Assembly: GCF_016545825.1 (NCBI RefSeq)
Contig: NC_052622.1
Coordinates: 4,841,001 to 4,905,000 of the forward strand
From: Eucalyptus grandis
Lineage: Eukaryota; Streptophyta; Magnoliopsida; Myrtales; Myrtaceae
Length of the DNA: 64,000 bases
Direction: 5' to 3'
Positions 1-10,903 of the stretch are shown in pieces (position 1 is the first letter of the stretch; the number at the start of each line of letters is the position of its first letter). The position numbers and the translations under genes were made by a program. Under the pieces are notes generated by a model. It was not told where the DNA came from and searched no databases. It was given only the letters and a program-made list of their open reading frames with translations.

Positions 1-779
1 TTAATGTTGTGTTATCGTACTTCATATAGTTTTACTCTCTTGCACCTTTAAAAGGACAAAGAATTGGTCCAAAAGCAAGTACAAAAATAGAGGAGGAAGG
101 TGACCGCTATTGTGAATTGTCCTACCTTGTTACGTGATTTTGGATAATGCTAATGAAAAAACTAATGATAACCCGTGATCTCGCTCCTATGTGCACCACT
201 GCCACCATATGATTTCTCGATATAAAAAAAAAAAAAAAAAATTGATTTTGACTTATGAATTCATCATCAAAGAAAACATATATGTATGCGTTTTACGAAG
301 TGGACACCATCTATCTTTGTTAGAAACAATTTTTTATCAAAATGAAAAAAAAAAAAAACAATTCAGATGAAACAATTCGATGAAGTTTATATATGAAAGA
401 ACTCATAATCCGCTTTAAAGTTGACATGATATTGAAAGATTACAATTTTCTCTTATATCATCCACTATAGTGACTTCAATTAACGGATTTTAGAATTTCA
501 AAGGCACTTTAATGAAAATTCATCAACTTGACTTATATACCAGATATCGGCCATGGAGGGAAGGGGGAGAAGGAGTGGCAACCCCCTACCTGCCAAAAAA
601 ATTAAGAACATTTTTAATTACGGACCTAAAGTGGGGGCAACTTTTTCAAAATGCCTAGAATGAAGTTTGTTTTAGATTAGAGCCCGGAGTAGCCGACATA
701 ATTTTAGATGAGTGAACCGTTGTCCGGCCAAATTTCCAATCCGCGGATAATTTTGTCCAAAATTTTCTGATTTTACCTC

Positions 780-1190
780 TATATTTATGTTGAACAACTG
801 TATGAACTAGAGGATCGTTGACTTGAAGAACAATTGCTGAACAGTTTTCGTCCCAAATTTTCCCGTTACCTCAGCTCTGTCCGCCCACAACAAATCGCTC
901 CTTACACCTTTCAAGTTCTTCCTCCCGAGATCCTTCCCCAGCTGGAGGAGAAGGAGCGTCGATTACATCAAGGAGTTTAAAAGAGGCTAGGATTCTTCGA
1001 TTCTACCTCTGGTTTTTCTAGTTTGTTCGGGTTCGACAGCGTAGGTGCGGAGGGAGGGCGATGGTGCGTTATCGTGAATGAATTGAGTTTCCAGAGTTTG
1101 TTTTGTTGGGAAAATATGGCTTCGAATTGGGTAGAGCAATGAAGTTAGATCTTTAGAGTGATTAAGTCGGACTCTGAGGCATGATATCAC
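780..1190 (+). pseudogene. TNL resistance-gene fragment (start of LRR region)
   Basis: The plus strand here resembles the reverse complement of 4640-4880, the upstream end of the TNL pseudogene in this block. Both contain a stretch reading KRLxFFDSTS followed by a degenerate leucine-rich segment. Reading frames are broken by stops and indels, so no product is expected. A shorter copy lies at 18480-18625. The paired, oppositely oriented fragments form a wide inverted repeat inside block A. TNL identity rests on the longer partner; alone, this fragment would not be recognisable. Confidence 0.45.
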
Positions 1191-1984
1191 TTTCTTTAAG
1201 GATTTGTTTGCCCCACAATGTTGCTAATAATTACTGGCAAATATCCTCAATGATACAATAAAGTCTCAAAAATGAGAATATTATATAGCAATTCTAGTAT
1301 TTCTTTAGAGTTTCTCTAGGAAACAATTGAAAGGATGGCTGTAGTTTTAAGAAAGAATGCTCGAAAAAACAAAAATGATCACTCTCGTTCTTCCGAAAAC
1401 TGATATGTATATATATAAAAACACTCTTAAAACACAGGCAACTCTTTGTGAAAATTGCAAAAAATGAACAAACATGTCCTTTCGAAAGTTGTCCAATTGA
1501 ACAAAGGCGTCTATTTAGAAGAAGTTGAAAAGCGAACAAATGCAACCCTCTAGGAAAAGTTGCAAATTGAACGAAGTATCTTTTTCAAAAGTTGTCTTGA
1601 AAAGACACAAACAAAAATTCGGAATAATAATTTTTTTAAATTAAATTTCGATTTTTTAAATAATTCCGAAATTTTTCAAAAAAAAAAAGCAACCTTTGAA
1701 TTGATTAAAATTAATAACATAACCATAAAAAATAATAACAAATGGGTTAGTGCTAATTAAACCGTGGGCGCACAGGCATGGTAAGTGCGCCAAATAATCG
1801 CATACTTGCACACGGGTATGGTGGGGTCTAGCCCACACCCAATCATCCTTTAGAACACAAAAAAAACCCCGCACTTATTAATTGGCTCACTTTCTCTCAT
1901 TTCTCTTATGTGGGACAAGGAAACATGCACTTGATTTGTTTTTACAAACAAACTTCCAACATGTTCTGGTCATGAATCATGATG
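1191..1984. other. Intergenic, block A private sequence
   Basis: AT-rich sequence with homopolymer runs and no convincing coding region. The short open frames here are low-complexity Phe/Lys/Asn-rich readings. It has no counterpart in block B, which carries an unrelated LTR-like insert at this position. Confidence 0.6.
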
Positions 1985-2662
1985 AAGGTGATGCTATGTG
2001 GACGTTTCTATTTGGGGAGTAGGCATGGGTTCCTCGCTTTCTAGGGCCTTAGAGTCTGCAGTTGTACTTGATGGGCAGAATATTGCTTCTGGTGGATGAC
2101 GTGCTGCTTTAATGACCAAGCAAGGAGAGATCTTTTCCCAGGGGAGATGGGGTGAGAGACTTGGGCATGGCTGGACAGTTATGTTTTGCATCCAAAGCTA
2201 ATAGATGCTCTCAGCAACACATATATGCAGCGAGTATCATACATGCGCGGTAAGTCTTTCTGGAGATTTATACACTTGGGGGTGATGGAGCTTATAGTTT
2301 TGGTCTTCTTGGGCATGGGAATGAAGTGAGCCACTGGGTACCCAAAAGAGCGAATGGACCCTTGGAAGGTATATGCCTCATCCCTCTCCTGTTGACTTTG
2401 GCACACTGTAGTTGTCACTTCTGCTGGTCAGTTACTTGCTTTCGGTGGTGGCACCTTTGGTGTTCTGGGCCATGGAGATCGAAAAAGTGTATCAATACCC
2501 AAGGAAGTGGAGCCCTTTAAAGGGCTTCGCACTGTTCGAGCTGCTTTGGGTGTTTGGTATACAACTACAGCGGCGGAAATCATGGTTGGTAATCCTAGTT
2601 TCGGTAACTACTCATTCGAAAACTGCAGTAATGAGTAATGGATGTGATCAGTGGGCGGTTTA
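1985..2662 (+). pseudogene. PRAF-type (PH-RCC1-FYVE) RCC1-repeat pseudogene
   Basis: Translation across frames gives consecutive RCC1 propeller blades typical of plant PRAF proteins: a blade ending in LESAVVLDGQNIASGG, a QGEIFS...GRLGHG-like blade, [35 protein letters not shown], then [17 protein letters not shown] and GVWYTTTAAEIMVG. In PRAF family members these RCC1 repeats sit between a PH domain and a FYVE zinc finger; none of those flanking domains is visible. At least three frame changes and in-frame stops (for example after IASGG and at the end near SNE) make it a pseudogene. It stops where PRAF genes continue with another blade, suggesting a captured or truncated exon. Block B keeps only the last about 115 bases. 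Confidence 0.8.
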
Positions 2663-3242
2663 ATTTTTTGTAAACTCATTTTTTTTTTCTAATACAAATA
2701 TTCAAGTGTTTAACGATAAGTTGATAATGGTTGCTTGGCCAAATACTTGCTGTTTTGATGATGAGTTGGTGATGATGGTTATTAACAGTTACTTAGCCAA
2801 ACGCTTGCTGTGATCAATGGATGTTTCATATACTAATGCTTGCTGTTAGAATTGTTGGAAAGCCATTAGTTATACTGTTGTTAGAATTTTTTATGATCGT
2901 TTGGCTCTTCTTCTCTTCATCACGTGTTCAGTTAACAAAATATGCCTGAGTTTTGATTTCTCCTCTCCGGAGTTCTTTCTGAGCTTGTATTAAGGGGAAT
3001 AATCGATAGTACCATTGAGAAAGAGCGAGTTCTACACATCCATTAGTGTAAAAGCTATTTGAGAAAGACCTGCTAGTACTTGGCAATAGAAGAAAGGTGG
3101 ATATGTATATAATGGAGCACTCTAGGTAAAAGAAAAGAGTTCAAAACAACTGAACAAGAGATAAGGATCCTCTAGTTCATCTTCATTACAAGTTTACAAG
3201 GGAGCTTCTGGTATATTCAGATTCCATTTCAAGAATGAAATT
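2663..3242. other. AT-rich spacer shared by both blocks
   Basis: Non-coding sequence that aligns with 19826-20440 in block B. It contains the repeated phrase TTGGCCAAATGCTTGCTGT in several degenerate versions about 70-100 bases apart. No gene seen. Confidence 0.6.
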
Positions 3243-4870
3243 TCAATTGATAGGCACGAGCCTGTTCCCTTCTCTTCCATCCTTTCTGCTTCTATTTTCC
3301 AGAGGCTTACTATGAGCCGAACTGAAGCGACAACTACGCAGAGTTAAAAACCAGGCAAGCTTTTTGGATAAAGACTGGCAGCCATCATCTCGTTGCTGCT
3401 CATCTCCATTAAAGGCATTGTCTTTCTCGAAAATGAGACGTGCCCCGCATTTCTTCAGCTGAATTCGAGGAATGAAGAGTGGGTTCTGCTTTGCCACCTG
3501 AATTTTGTGCCCTTCTTTCAGCTTGGAAATCAACGGGTGAAAATCCTAGAACCGGCATAATTGAACCTGATCTTCATCCAATTTCGGAACTCCTTCAAGG
3601 GCAAAGCAGTGCTGGAGATAGGCATGTTCATTTTAGGTACCTTTGCCTGGATTATCCACAACTGTGGAAGTATAATCTCTCAAATATTTTGGGAAAGTCG
3701 CTGGCGATGAAGATGACTTCACCTATGCGAACAGGGTTTTCATGGACCGCATAGCTCACTTCCTCTTCATTTAGCGAATCTGAAATTTCACTCCCTCGCT
3801 TACTGAGAATGAGAACGCATAATTCCTCAAAGAAACCTGCAAAATATCAAATTGTCATGACTACTATATAAACGTGCATTACAAGTGACTGCTATACCCG
3901 CATGGCATGATTCACCACTTTTTCGTGCAATGAGGTTTTGTGCATAAAATTTTCCTTTTCCAGAGTTCTCGGACTTGTAGATGCATTTTTTTTTTTTCTC
4001 TTTTTAAGAGAGAGATAGAGAACCTTAGAAATTATCTTCTTAATTACTGAAGAACACACGTGGCATCCAGTCAGGTATAGCCTTCTCAAGGATTTCGAGC
4101 ACTGAAGTCCTGGAACATCCCCCGCTTTCTCGCAATTTCCCATGTTCATCTTCTCCAAGTTCTCCAATTCAGACAGATCAAAGACCGTCTCTGTTGCCAT
4201 GCAGTCTGCAATATTAACCTCTACCAAACTCGATGGAAGAGGCAGAAGAGACTCGAGCTCCTTAAATTTGTTAACCCTCACAACAACGATGTTTTCCAAT
4301 TTTCCTATCGATTCTGGAAGCTCTGCGATATCATAATGGACCATGGTAGTGAGACGCACCTCGAAATTCTAAGTCACCCAACAAATTTAGGAAGTTCAGT
4401 CAGGGAGACGCACTTCATAGTACTCAACAATTCAAGTTTCCTCAATGACCGCACCGAATCAGGTAGGTCCTCTGTTCTAGTATCATTAAGTGTGAGTTCT
4501 TTGAGAGAAGCCATCATTCCCACAAGGGATCCACAATCAACAAAGAAAGAAGGCGCACGAAATTCTAACAAATCAGAAAACTTGCGCCGGTTTTTGGACA
4601 TGTATGAAAACTACCTCGCCAATAAATTGCCCTACTTTTACACCTACACTGTCGACCCTCCATTTCCAATCGAGTGAATCGAGCAAACCCGAAGAATCAG
4701 AAGTAGAGTCGAAGAATCGTAGCCTCTTTAAGCTCCTTAGATGTAATCGAACGCTCCTTCATCCAGCTGAGGAGGATGGAGCTTCCGAGGAAGAACTTGA
4801 AAGGGGTGAGAAGAGATTCGTTATGGGCGGGACAGACCTGAGGGCGGGAAAATTTTGGACGAAATTTGTT
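3243..4870 (-). pseudogene. TIR-NBS-LRR (TNL) resistance-gene 3' part, copy A
   Basis: Reading right to left: an LRR exon (about 4870-4050) with repeats such as LKELTLNDTRTEDLPDSV, LRKLELLSTMKCVSLTELP, HYDIAELPESIGKLENIV, LVEVNIADC and LENLEKMNMGNCEKAG ending in RRLYLTGCH; a possible intron (donor after TGCH, acceptor TTTTGCAG near 3837); then a post-LRR (C-JID-like) exon starting VSLRNLCVL and containing NEEEVSYAVHEN, and a tail with LKKCGARLIFE. These are hallmarks of the C-terminal half of plant TNL immune receptors. TIR and NB-ARC domains are absent. Frames shift between 4359 and 4374 and inside the last exon (stops around 3650), so this is a relic. Its partner is at 20440-22050. Confidence 0.8.
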
Positions 4871-5419
4871 TAGCAACAGTTCTTCTAGATGACGATCTAG
4901 AGTACAGTCAATTTAAAATAAAAAATATATATGTATGTATATATAATTGCCCCTTTTTTAGTCTTTGGAAACTGTTGCCATGCCAACATTTAACAAGACA
5001 ATGAATTCAAATCATTATTTGAGATTAAATTGGTTACTTCATGACTTTATTTAAAATAAGGTTCAATCAATATCTTTTTTAAAAGAAAATATTTATACTT
5101 TAGATCTATATTTGAAGTTTTCCCACAAAAATAAAATTACAAATATCTACTATAGAGAATTTAATCTCATATTTAGTTTCATGCTCAAACTTTTTCTTTA
5201 GAAAAAAAGCATATCAAAATCCATGTCAATTTGCTTAAGGTAAATTCCAATATAATGCATTCAATGGGAAAGATGTCAATTGCAAAGATGTAAACAAAGA
5301 AATAATCTCCTCTTTACACTAAAAGTATAGATAGTTGTATTGAGTTATCTCTTTCTTCGTATTATTATTTATGTAATAAATTTTGAATTTTAGTTAATAC
5401 TATATATATACTTGAAGTA
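4871..5419. other. AT-rich spacer containing the MULE empty site
   Basis: No coding potential. The position near 5083-5096 (ATCTTTTTTAAAAG) is the uninterrupted counterpart of the place where the 7-kb Mutator-like element sits in block B. Alignment resumes on both sides without the element. Confidence 0.75.
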
Positions 5420-5845
5420 TCGTAAGTGGCATGATCGGTCTTAACATGGAAAATTTTAATAATATTTAATTTTTCTTTTCTTTTCTTTGTCTTCTTTCTT
5501 CCTCTAGCCAGTTGTCAAGCCTTGGCAATTGACCAAAGGCAATGATTGGCGAGATCAACCTTTCCACCTCTGGCAAAGCTCGCCTTTGATGGCCACTAGT
5601 GAAGGTGAGCTTTGCTCACTCCTAGCATGGCTCCACCTCGTTGTTTCTGGGTGAGGTTAACCTCGCCAGATTTGGCTAGGTGTGGTCGACCTTGCTAGTT
5701 GGCCTTGCTAGTTGACCTCGTCGGTCCTCGCCTTTAGCTAGTTGTTGAGGCCCGACAACCAACTAAAGGAAGAAGTGAGAGGAAAAAAAAAGAAAGAGAA
5801 AGAAAAGAAAAGAAAATTAAAAAAAAAATGGAAAACAAACATAGT
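5420..5845. mobile_element. Foldback (long inverted repeat) element, copy A
   Basis: The left half (CTTCCTCTAGCCAGTTGTCA, GCCTTGGCAATTGACC, AAAGGCAATGATTGGCGAG) is matched by the reverse complement of the right half (CTTCCTTTAGTTGGTTGTCG, GGCCTCAACAACTAGC, TAAAGGCGAGGACCGACGAG). A pyrimidine-rich outer zone on the left mirrors an A/G-rich zone on the right. There is no ORF. This hairpin architecture is typical of non-autonomous foldback or long-TIR MULE/MITE elements. The same element occurs in block B, so it predates the block duplication. Exact ends and target duplication were not resolved. Confidence 0.5.
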
Positions 5846-7125
5846 GGTGCTTCGATACTATATTGTCGTAAATACCAAGTGTCTTTAGATTAGACATACT
5901 TAAATCTCGTCTAGTCAACGAGACACGCTGTGCCTCCACTCACTAAAAGTCTAGCGTGCATCAATCCTTCAATCGGTTTTACCATTGGAGAACACTATTT
6001 ATTGTTGGAGTACCAAGTGTCCTTACTAAATGACGTTTGTGCGTCTACATTGCCATTCGTCATCCAAAGTTGCAATCTATCAACCACGACTTGACAACTC
6101 ACTAAAGGGAGTGCCTATATAAGATGAGACGCTCCCTCACTATTTAATCTTACTCTTCTTGTGCAATTGAGATCCTCAATTCCCTCTCGTGGGAACTAAT
6201 TCGAGTACTAGTGGGTTGATCCAGCCTTAACCTGAATTCCGTGATGCAGATTAACTCATGCAGCAGAGTTTTGGCTGATTCGGTGATTCTTAAGTTGTGC
6301 ATCAAAGTTTTGATGCCGTTTTGTGGAAAGACAATATTGAGATGATACTTATGTTCTTGGAACTTGCTAAGGATTTTCTGAAACGGGTTTTGTAACAATT
6401 CCCCTTTTCTATTGCTGCCTAAGGAGAGCTGGAAACTGAGGGGGATAGAATTTGCATTAGAATCAGCTCGATGGAAATCGTCTTTTTCGGATGGGTTCTC
6501 TTCGTAAATTGTTGGATTTGCGCCCTTACTACAATCGACCGGGGAGAGCATGGGACGGGGGCAATAGTGCTATATTGATCCGAACCAAGAATTTATAAAA
6601 TATCAACTTATACATGAAAAAACAAGCACGATTTCTTCACATTTTTTATCCTTCGAAAACTACTTTTTGTAAAATAGAGTTAACCATCAAAATTTCGTGA
6701 ACCACCCGAGCAGCCCCAAGTTTGCTGCACTAAAAAAGGATAACTCTATTCTATCTAAAAATTTTCCTTTTTACATATCTATGAAATTCTGTGCTGGCTC
6801 AACTCCAGCACGTAATAGAGAAGTATTCTAAATTCCAAACTATTAGCCATCCGTAACACCCAATTTGAAAAGAAAAGAATGAAGGGCAATACAGATGATG
6901 TATCTTAAAAAGAAAAAGAAAAACAGAAAAAAGAAGACAACAAAAAGCACATCTTCGCCGTCATTGCAATCATCTGGTCTGCGGCTTTGTCAGAAAAAAA
7001 AAACTCAGAAGAGTTCTTGAAAACGAGCCTGCCGGCTGAATTCCTCAACGGCGCTTGTTGCCTTCTTAGAAGCGTTGACGCGAGCTGCCGTTTCAGCGTG
7101 TAGCTCCTTCGCCGTCTTCTGCTAA
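5846..7125 (-). repeat. Dispersed repeat with unrecognised coding remnant, copy 1
   Basis: This segment recurs at 30026-31310 and 52385-53540, and its first about 200 bases also at 39245-39440. On the minus strand it holds two protein-like pieces conserved between copies. One (6551-6150) includes LSLGSNRKGELL, KFQEHKYHL and VFPQNGIKTLMH. The other (about 7140-7015) reads like an amphipathic helix: ALQQKTAKELHAETAARV, then SAVEEFSRQARFQELF. Stops and frameshifts differ between copies, so all are decayed. I do not recognise the family; a transposon-derived coiled-coil protein is one possibility. Confidence 0.55.
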
Positions 7126-7359
7126 AGCGCTTGCAACTGTCAGCAAGGCGTTGAGCCGACGGACCTCCTATTTGGAGTGGGCCACGTGCCCAAAAGCTTC
7201 CTGCAGAGTGCTCCTGTCAAGGCTTTTATGGCGCACCAGGACCCAGAGACACGTTACGCTAGCCAAGCCCAACGCTTGGGCAATTAGCTGGGTCCCATTG
7301 CGCTTGCTAAGCCCAGTGAGGGGCCTTGGCTGGGCTGCAGCGGCACGGCACCTGCCATG

Positions 7360-8400
7360 AAAGCGTCTTCCCCTAAGCTTTATGAGTTCAAGGTATGCCC
7401 TTTTACAGGAGGGATTCTGGCGCCGGCTTCCTTAAGTGAAGAGACAAAGTCATTTTGTTCTATCCCTTAGCTTGAAGTTTGAAGGAAATGGTCGACACCC
7501 AGTTGAATGAAATGACCGAGTATTCCCCGCTTCAATGTTAAAGCAACAAGAAAAGTGGCTCATATCTTTATGCATCTGTATGACTTGATTACAAAGGAAT
7601 CCACCTTGAATCAATGGCAAAGTTTCTTCGGTTGCTCTCGTATTTTCTGTTCTTTGACCTGAAATCTCAGAAAATAATCCTGTCAATGTCCATAAGGCAT
7701 GAAGACCTTATTGCCCGTTGTGCAAATCAAGATGATTTCCTACTTATTGAACAGGAATGGCCAGAATCAGTGAATTAACTGGTCAAGAAAATCATTTCAC
7801 CAATAGAAAACACAACACATAATAACTGAGATTCAGCTCTCTTTGGTTCGTTCTTTGATTGAATTACATCATTTCCACAAATGTTATGATTAGGATAACC
7901 ACAAAGGACATATCCATTGTAAAAAAATACTGAAGATTGATTATCATCAAGGGATCTGCATAAGGCATGTATGCATAACAGGTGCCATTGGCAACTTCAT
8001 TCTTTCTCTTAATGACTTGACACAGGTTAGGCTTTGGAAAGGTGTGTTGCAAGACACCTTAAGATGGAGTAGCACATAATGCTTTGATGGTGGAAAATAA
8101 CCACCGCAAGCTAATAAATGCTCTGCGAGATTGCAGTGATCATTGAGTTATGAAAACTCATTGTAGTAAGGTCTGGACATTGATATTCTTAGTGCGTGGC
8201 CTCATTATATAACATTTCTTGAGTATAACCCTATGTTTAGTGACCCAGCCTTGCATCTCTACATTCTGTAAATATATGTCATAGGAGAAGAAGTAAGAAC
8301 AGAATTCTGATGCATGCTAACATGGTTTCATGATGCTATGCCAAAACTAATGTACTATGTGGTAACATGGAGAAAAACTGTTGTTTTGATATTAAGTTGC
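7360..8400. repeat. Copy of the mTERF 3' flank
   Basis: This non-coding block aligns in direct orientation with 12530-13640, which begins about 75 bases after the mTERF stop codon, and partly with 39440-39960. Shared phrases include ATGGTCGAYACCCAGTTGAA and AAGGAATCCACCTTGA. No mTERF coding sequence precedes this copy: 7126-7359 is unrelated. It therefore looks like an orphan 3' flank left by duplication and deletion. Confidence 0.65.
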
Positions 8401-9035
8401 AAAAAATGAAAAGTGGCACACCCAGTCCATGCAAGAAATAGCAGTTGATAACATACGACCTGTGACTAGTTCAATTTGGTATCATCCTGGGTGTTCTGCC
8501 TGGAAGCATCTGTTTCTTATCAGCTGTCCTAAAAAGGACTGGCCTTTGACTGCTCTGACCATATGGGACTCTTCATCTTAGCGAGGACGTCAATTCTGAT
8601 ATAGAGGAAGAAAGTAGAAATGTTGCCACTGAGGATTGTGTAGATTGTAATGCAACAATCATTCTTTCAGGGAAGCTACTGACATAATTGGAGCATCTCT
8701 GATAGACACCGACTTCTAAAGTATATCAGTTCTTCACTAGAACATGATGCAAGAAAATATTTCTGTCATTAGGGATGAATCTTTCTGAACATTCCATCAA
8801 AAATCTTATCCCAGTTGCTCTATAAATTTATTACCATAAAAGCGCCTTGGAAAGATTAATTTCAGTCCTCGATATGAGATTCCACAATTTAGGGGCTAAA
8901 GATCTCTTATATCCTTAGTCATTTACATCATATCCACCAAGTTTTAAGCATGGTTGTGAGATCTCTTTGAGTTGTCTTAACAATATAAAACTGATCATTA
9001 TCATGGAAGAGGATCCAGGAGCCAGAAGAGATTCA
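8401..9035. other. Intergenic
   Basis: No gene, RNA or clear repeat boundary recognised; every frame is broken by frequent stops. Confidence 0.5.
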
Positions 9036-9720
9036 TGGAAAAATGTCCCCAATTAAAAGGTGTGTAAAGGACAATTTGGGCATAAATTGCGTATCGATCC
9101 TGCTCACTGAAGAACTGCATATTGACACGGCGATGAACTTAATTTGAGGTCATGTGGCACAGATCGCTCCCCATCATCTTGAACTTTCTCCATCACAATG
9201 ATGTAAATACAGGTACAAATTCTATGCAAGATCTCTTTGTTTTTCCTTATATTGAACAAGCTGCAATGCTAGATATGAAGTATCTCTGCTTATTCTTTAA
9301 TTTTGCAACAATTTTCTGCTCTGTGGACAAACCTGTTCTCCCTGGATTTTCCTGGTCATATAATGTCTAGAGCTTTGGGATTCTTTTTTTGTTCTTTGTG
9401 TTTTCTTACATAGTTCTGCAGTTGTTCGAGTAAAGGCAAGGTTAATTGATGTTAATTCAACATGTTCAACGGTTAGCACAGTAACAGACGAAGAACTTTT
9501 ACAAGAAGTGATAAGTTATGGGAATATTAGGGAGTGCTTGTACTTTTTAAGCTCATTTCTCTGCCTGACCGTTACTCATATCGATTGAAATTTTTAGTTT
9601 GTCAGTGAGCTGTGAGGAATACATTTTTTCACAAAGGCCATTTTAGAATTTATCTGAAGATGATGGAACAATATGCTCAGCGAAATGATGAATAAAGGTT
9701 ACAAACTAACCTTCTCAGTG
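9036..9720. repeat. Duplicated non-coding segment, uninterrupted copy
   Basis: It aligns with 50570-50817 joined to 51848-52350. Shared phrases include ATTTGGGCRTAAATTGCGTA, CATCACAATGATGTAAATAC and GATTTTCCTGGTCAT. The partner carries a 1-kb insertion at the position equivalent to about 9280, so this copy is the empty allele. No convincing ORF. Confidence 0.75.
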
Positions 9721-10654
9721 GTTTGTGTATGATATCATGGGCAGCATCAACCTTAATTGAAAGACAGCTGAAACATGTCTCCAAATTATCTGCTGTAACA
9801 ATGCTATGTCACTGGATACAAATCATAAAATCTTAAGTTTATACTCGATATTGAGTTTCATTTCCTTTTGGAGATAGAGATCTTTCAAATAAATTGGGAC
9901 ATTGCCTGTTCAAAATGCCATCAGAATTAGCAAGGAATAGAGTGTTGCTATTTATTGATGATATCTATACACAATACCTATGTTTTAATACAATTCTAAT
10001 CATTAAGAGATTTTTCTTTTTTTAAGTGTTCACTTAAGAGGGCGTGACCGGTGATGATAACTCCGAGTGACGCGGATTTAAACTTCAATTTCATCTTGTC
10101 AGTCATGCATTGGCTTTGGAAAAGAACAGTTACCGTTCTAAGGCAATAGGATATGAGATCCTTGGACATGACAAAAATTCATCGGCTACAAAACAATTCG
10201 TGTACAGGTGATGCCCTCTCTTCTCTGTGTTGTGCTCTTGGTCGAATCAAAGGATGTCTGCAATTGTTTGCGTCATCATGCGCTTTCGCGGAATTGCGTG
10301 TTCTTTGCTACTTGCAAGTTCTTGAAGGTGAAAAATAGAAAGGAGCAATAATTTCGTTGCTTGTTGAATAAATCCACTGATTTGTTCTTCATGGGTATAA
10401 ACAAATGTCGAAATGGAAAAAATTTCTCCTTCTTGTCTGCAATGATTGCTTATATTTCTGCGACGCTCAAATAGATTAAAATCATAATGCAATAATCTAT
10501 AGAAATGTAATTATCACATACTGAAATACCATGAGAATTCATGTACAACTAGAGTAGAACATAGGCTAGCATAAGGACTCATTGAATGCACAGGTATCTT
10601 TTTTGGTTTTGCACTCTGTTGACTAAAGATCTGAGAGGCTAACCATAGCAAGTT
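9721..10654. other. Upstream region of the mTERF gene
   Basis: AT-rich sequence with no recognised gene. It should contain the mTERF promoter, but I see no unambiguous TATA box. The pyrimidine-rich tract at about 10870-10893 just ahead of the preferred ATG is typical of a plant 5' leader. Confidence 0.5.
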
Positions 10655-10903
10655 ATGAGCTGCCCTGCTGGGCTAAAGATGAAGAGCACATCAACGTGTT
10701 TTTCATATCCTCATCACCACTCACCACAAGGTCCCGCTCAACTCAAAGTTCTGGAAAAAAAAAAAAGAAGACAAAAAGCGCCATTAGCTCTACGCCTCTC
10801 ATCATCTCCATCCATCCTTCATTCTGCTACCGGGAAACGCACTGTGCAGTGTGCACAGAGCTGTAATCGACTGCTCTCTCTCTCTTCTCTCTCGCTCGAG
10901 CTG

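Larger units (their letters stand above)
1..7125. repeat. Duplicated block, copy A
   Basis: This segment matches 17732-22261 plus 29274-31310 in the same orientation. Parts 1-1000, 2530-5085 and 5086-7125 align with 17732-18625, 19706-22261 and 29283-31310, with scattered substitutions and small indels. The 1000-2530 part is private to this copy. Base 1 corresponds to the 3' flank about 130 bases after the RLK1 stop codon, so another receptor kinase gene probably ends just left of the window. The block contains PRAF and TNL pseudogenes, a foldback element and a dispersed repeat. Orientation and collinearity are seen directly; the missing upstream kinase is inferred. Confidence 0.85.
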
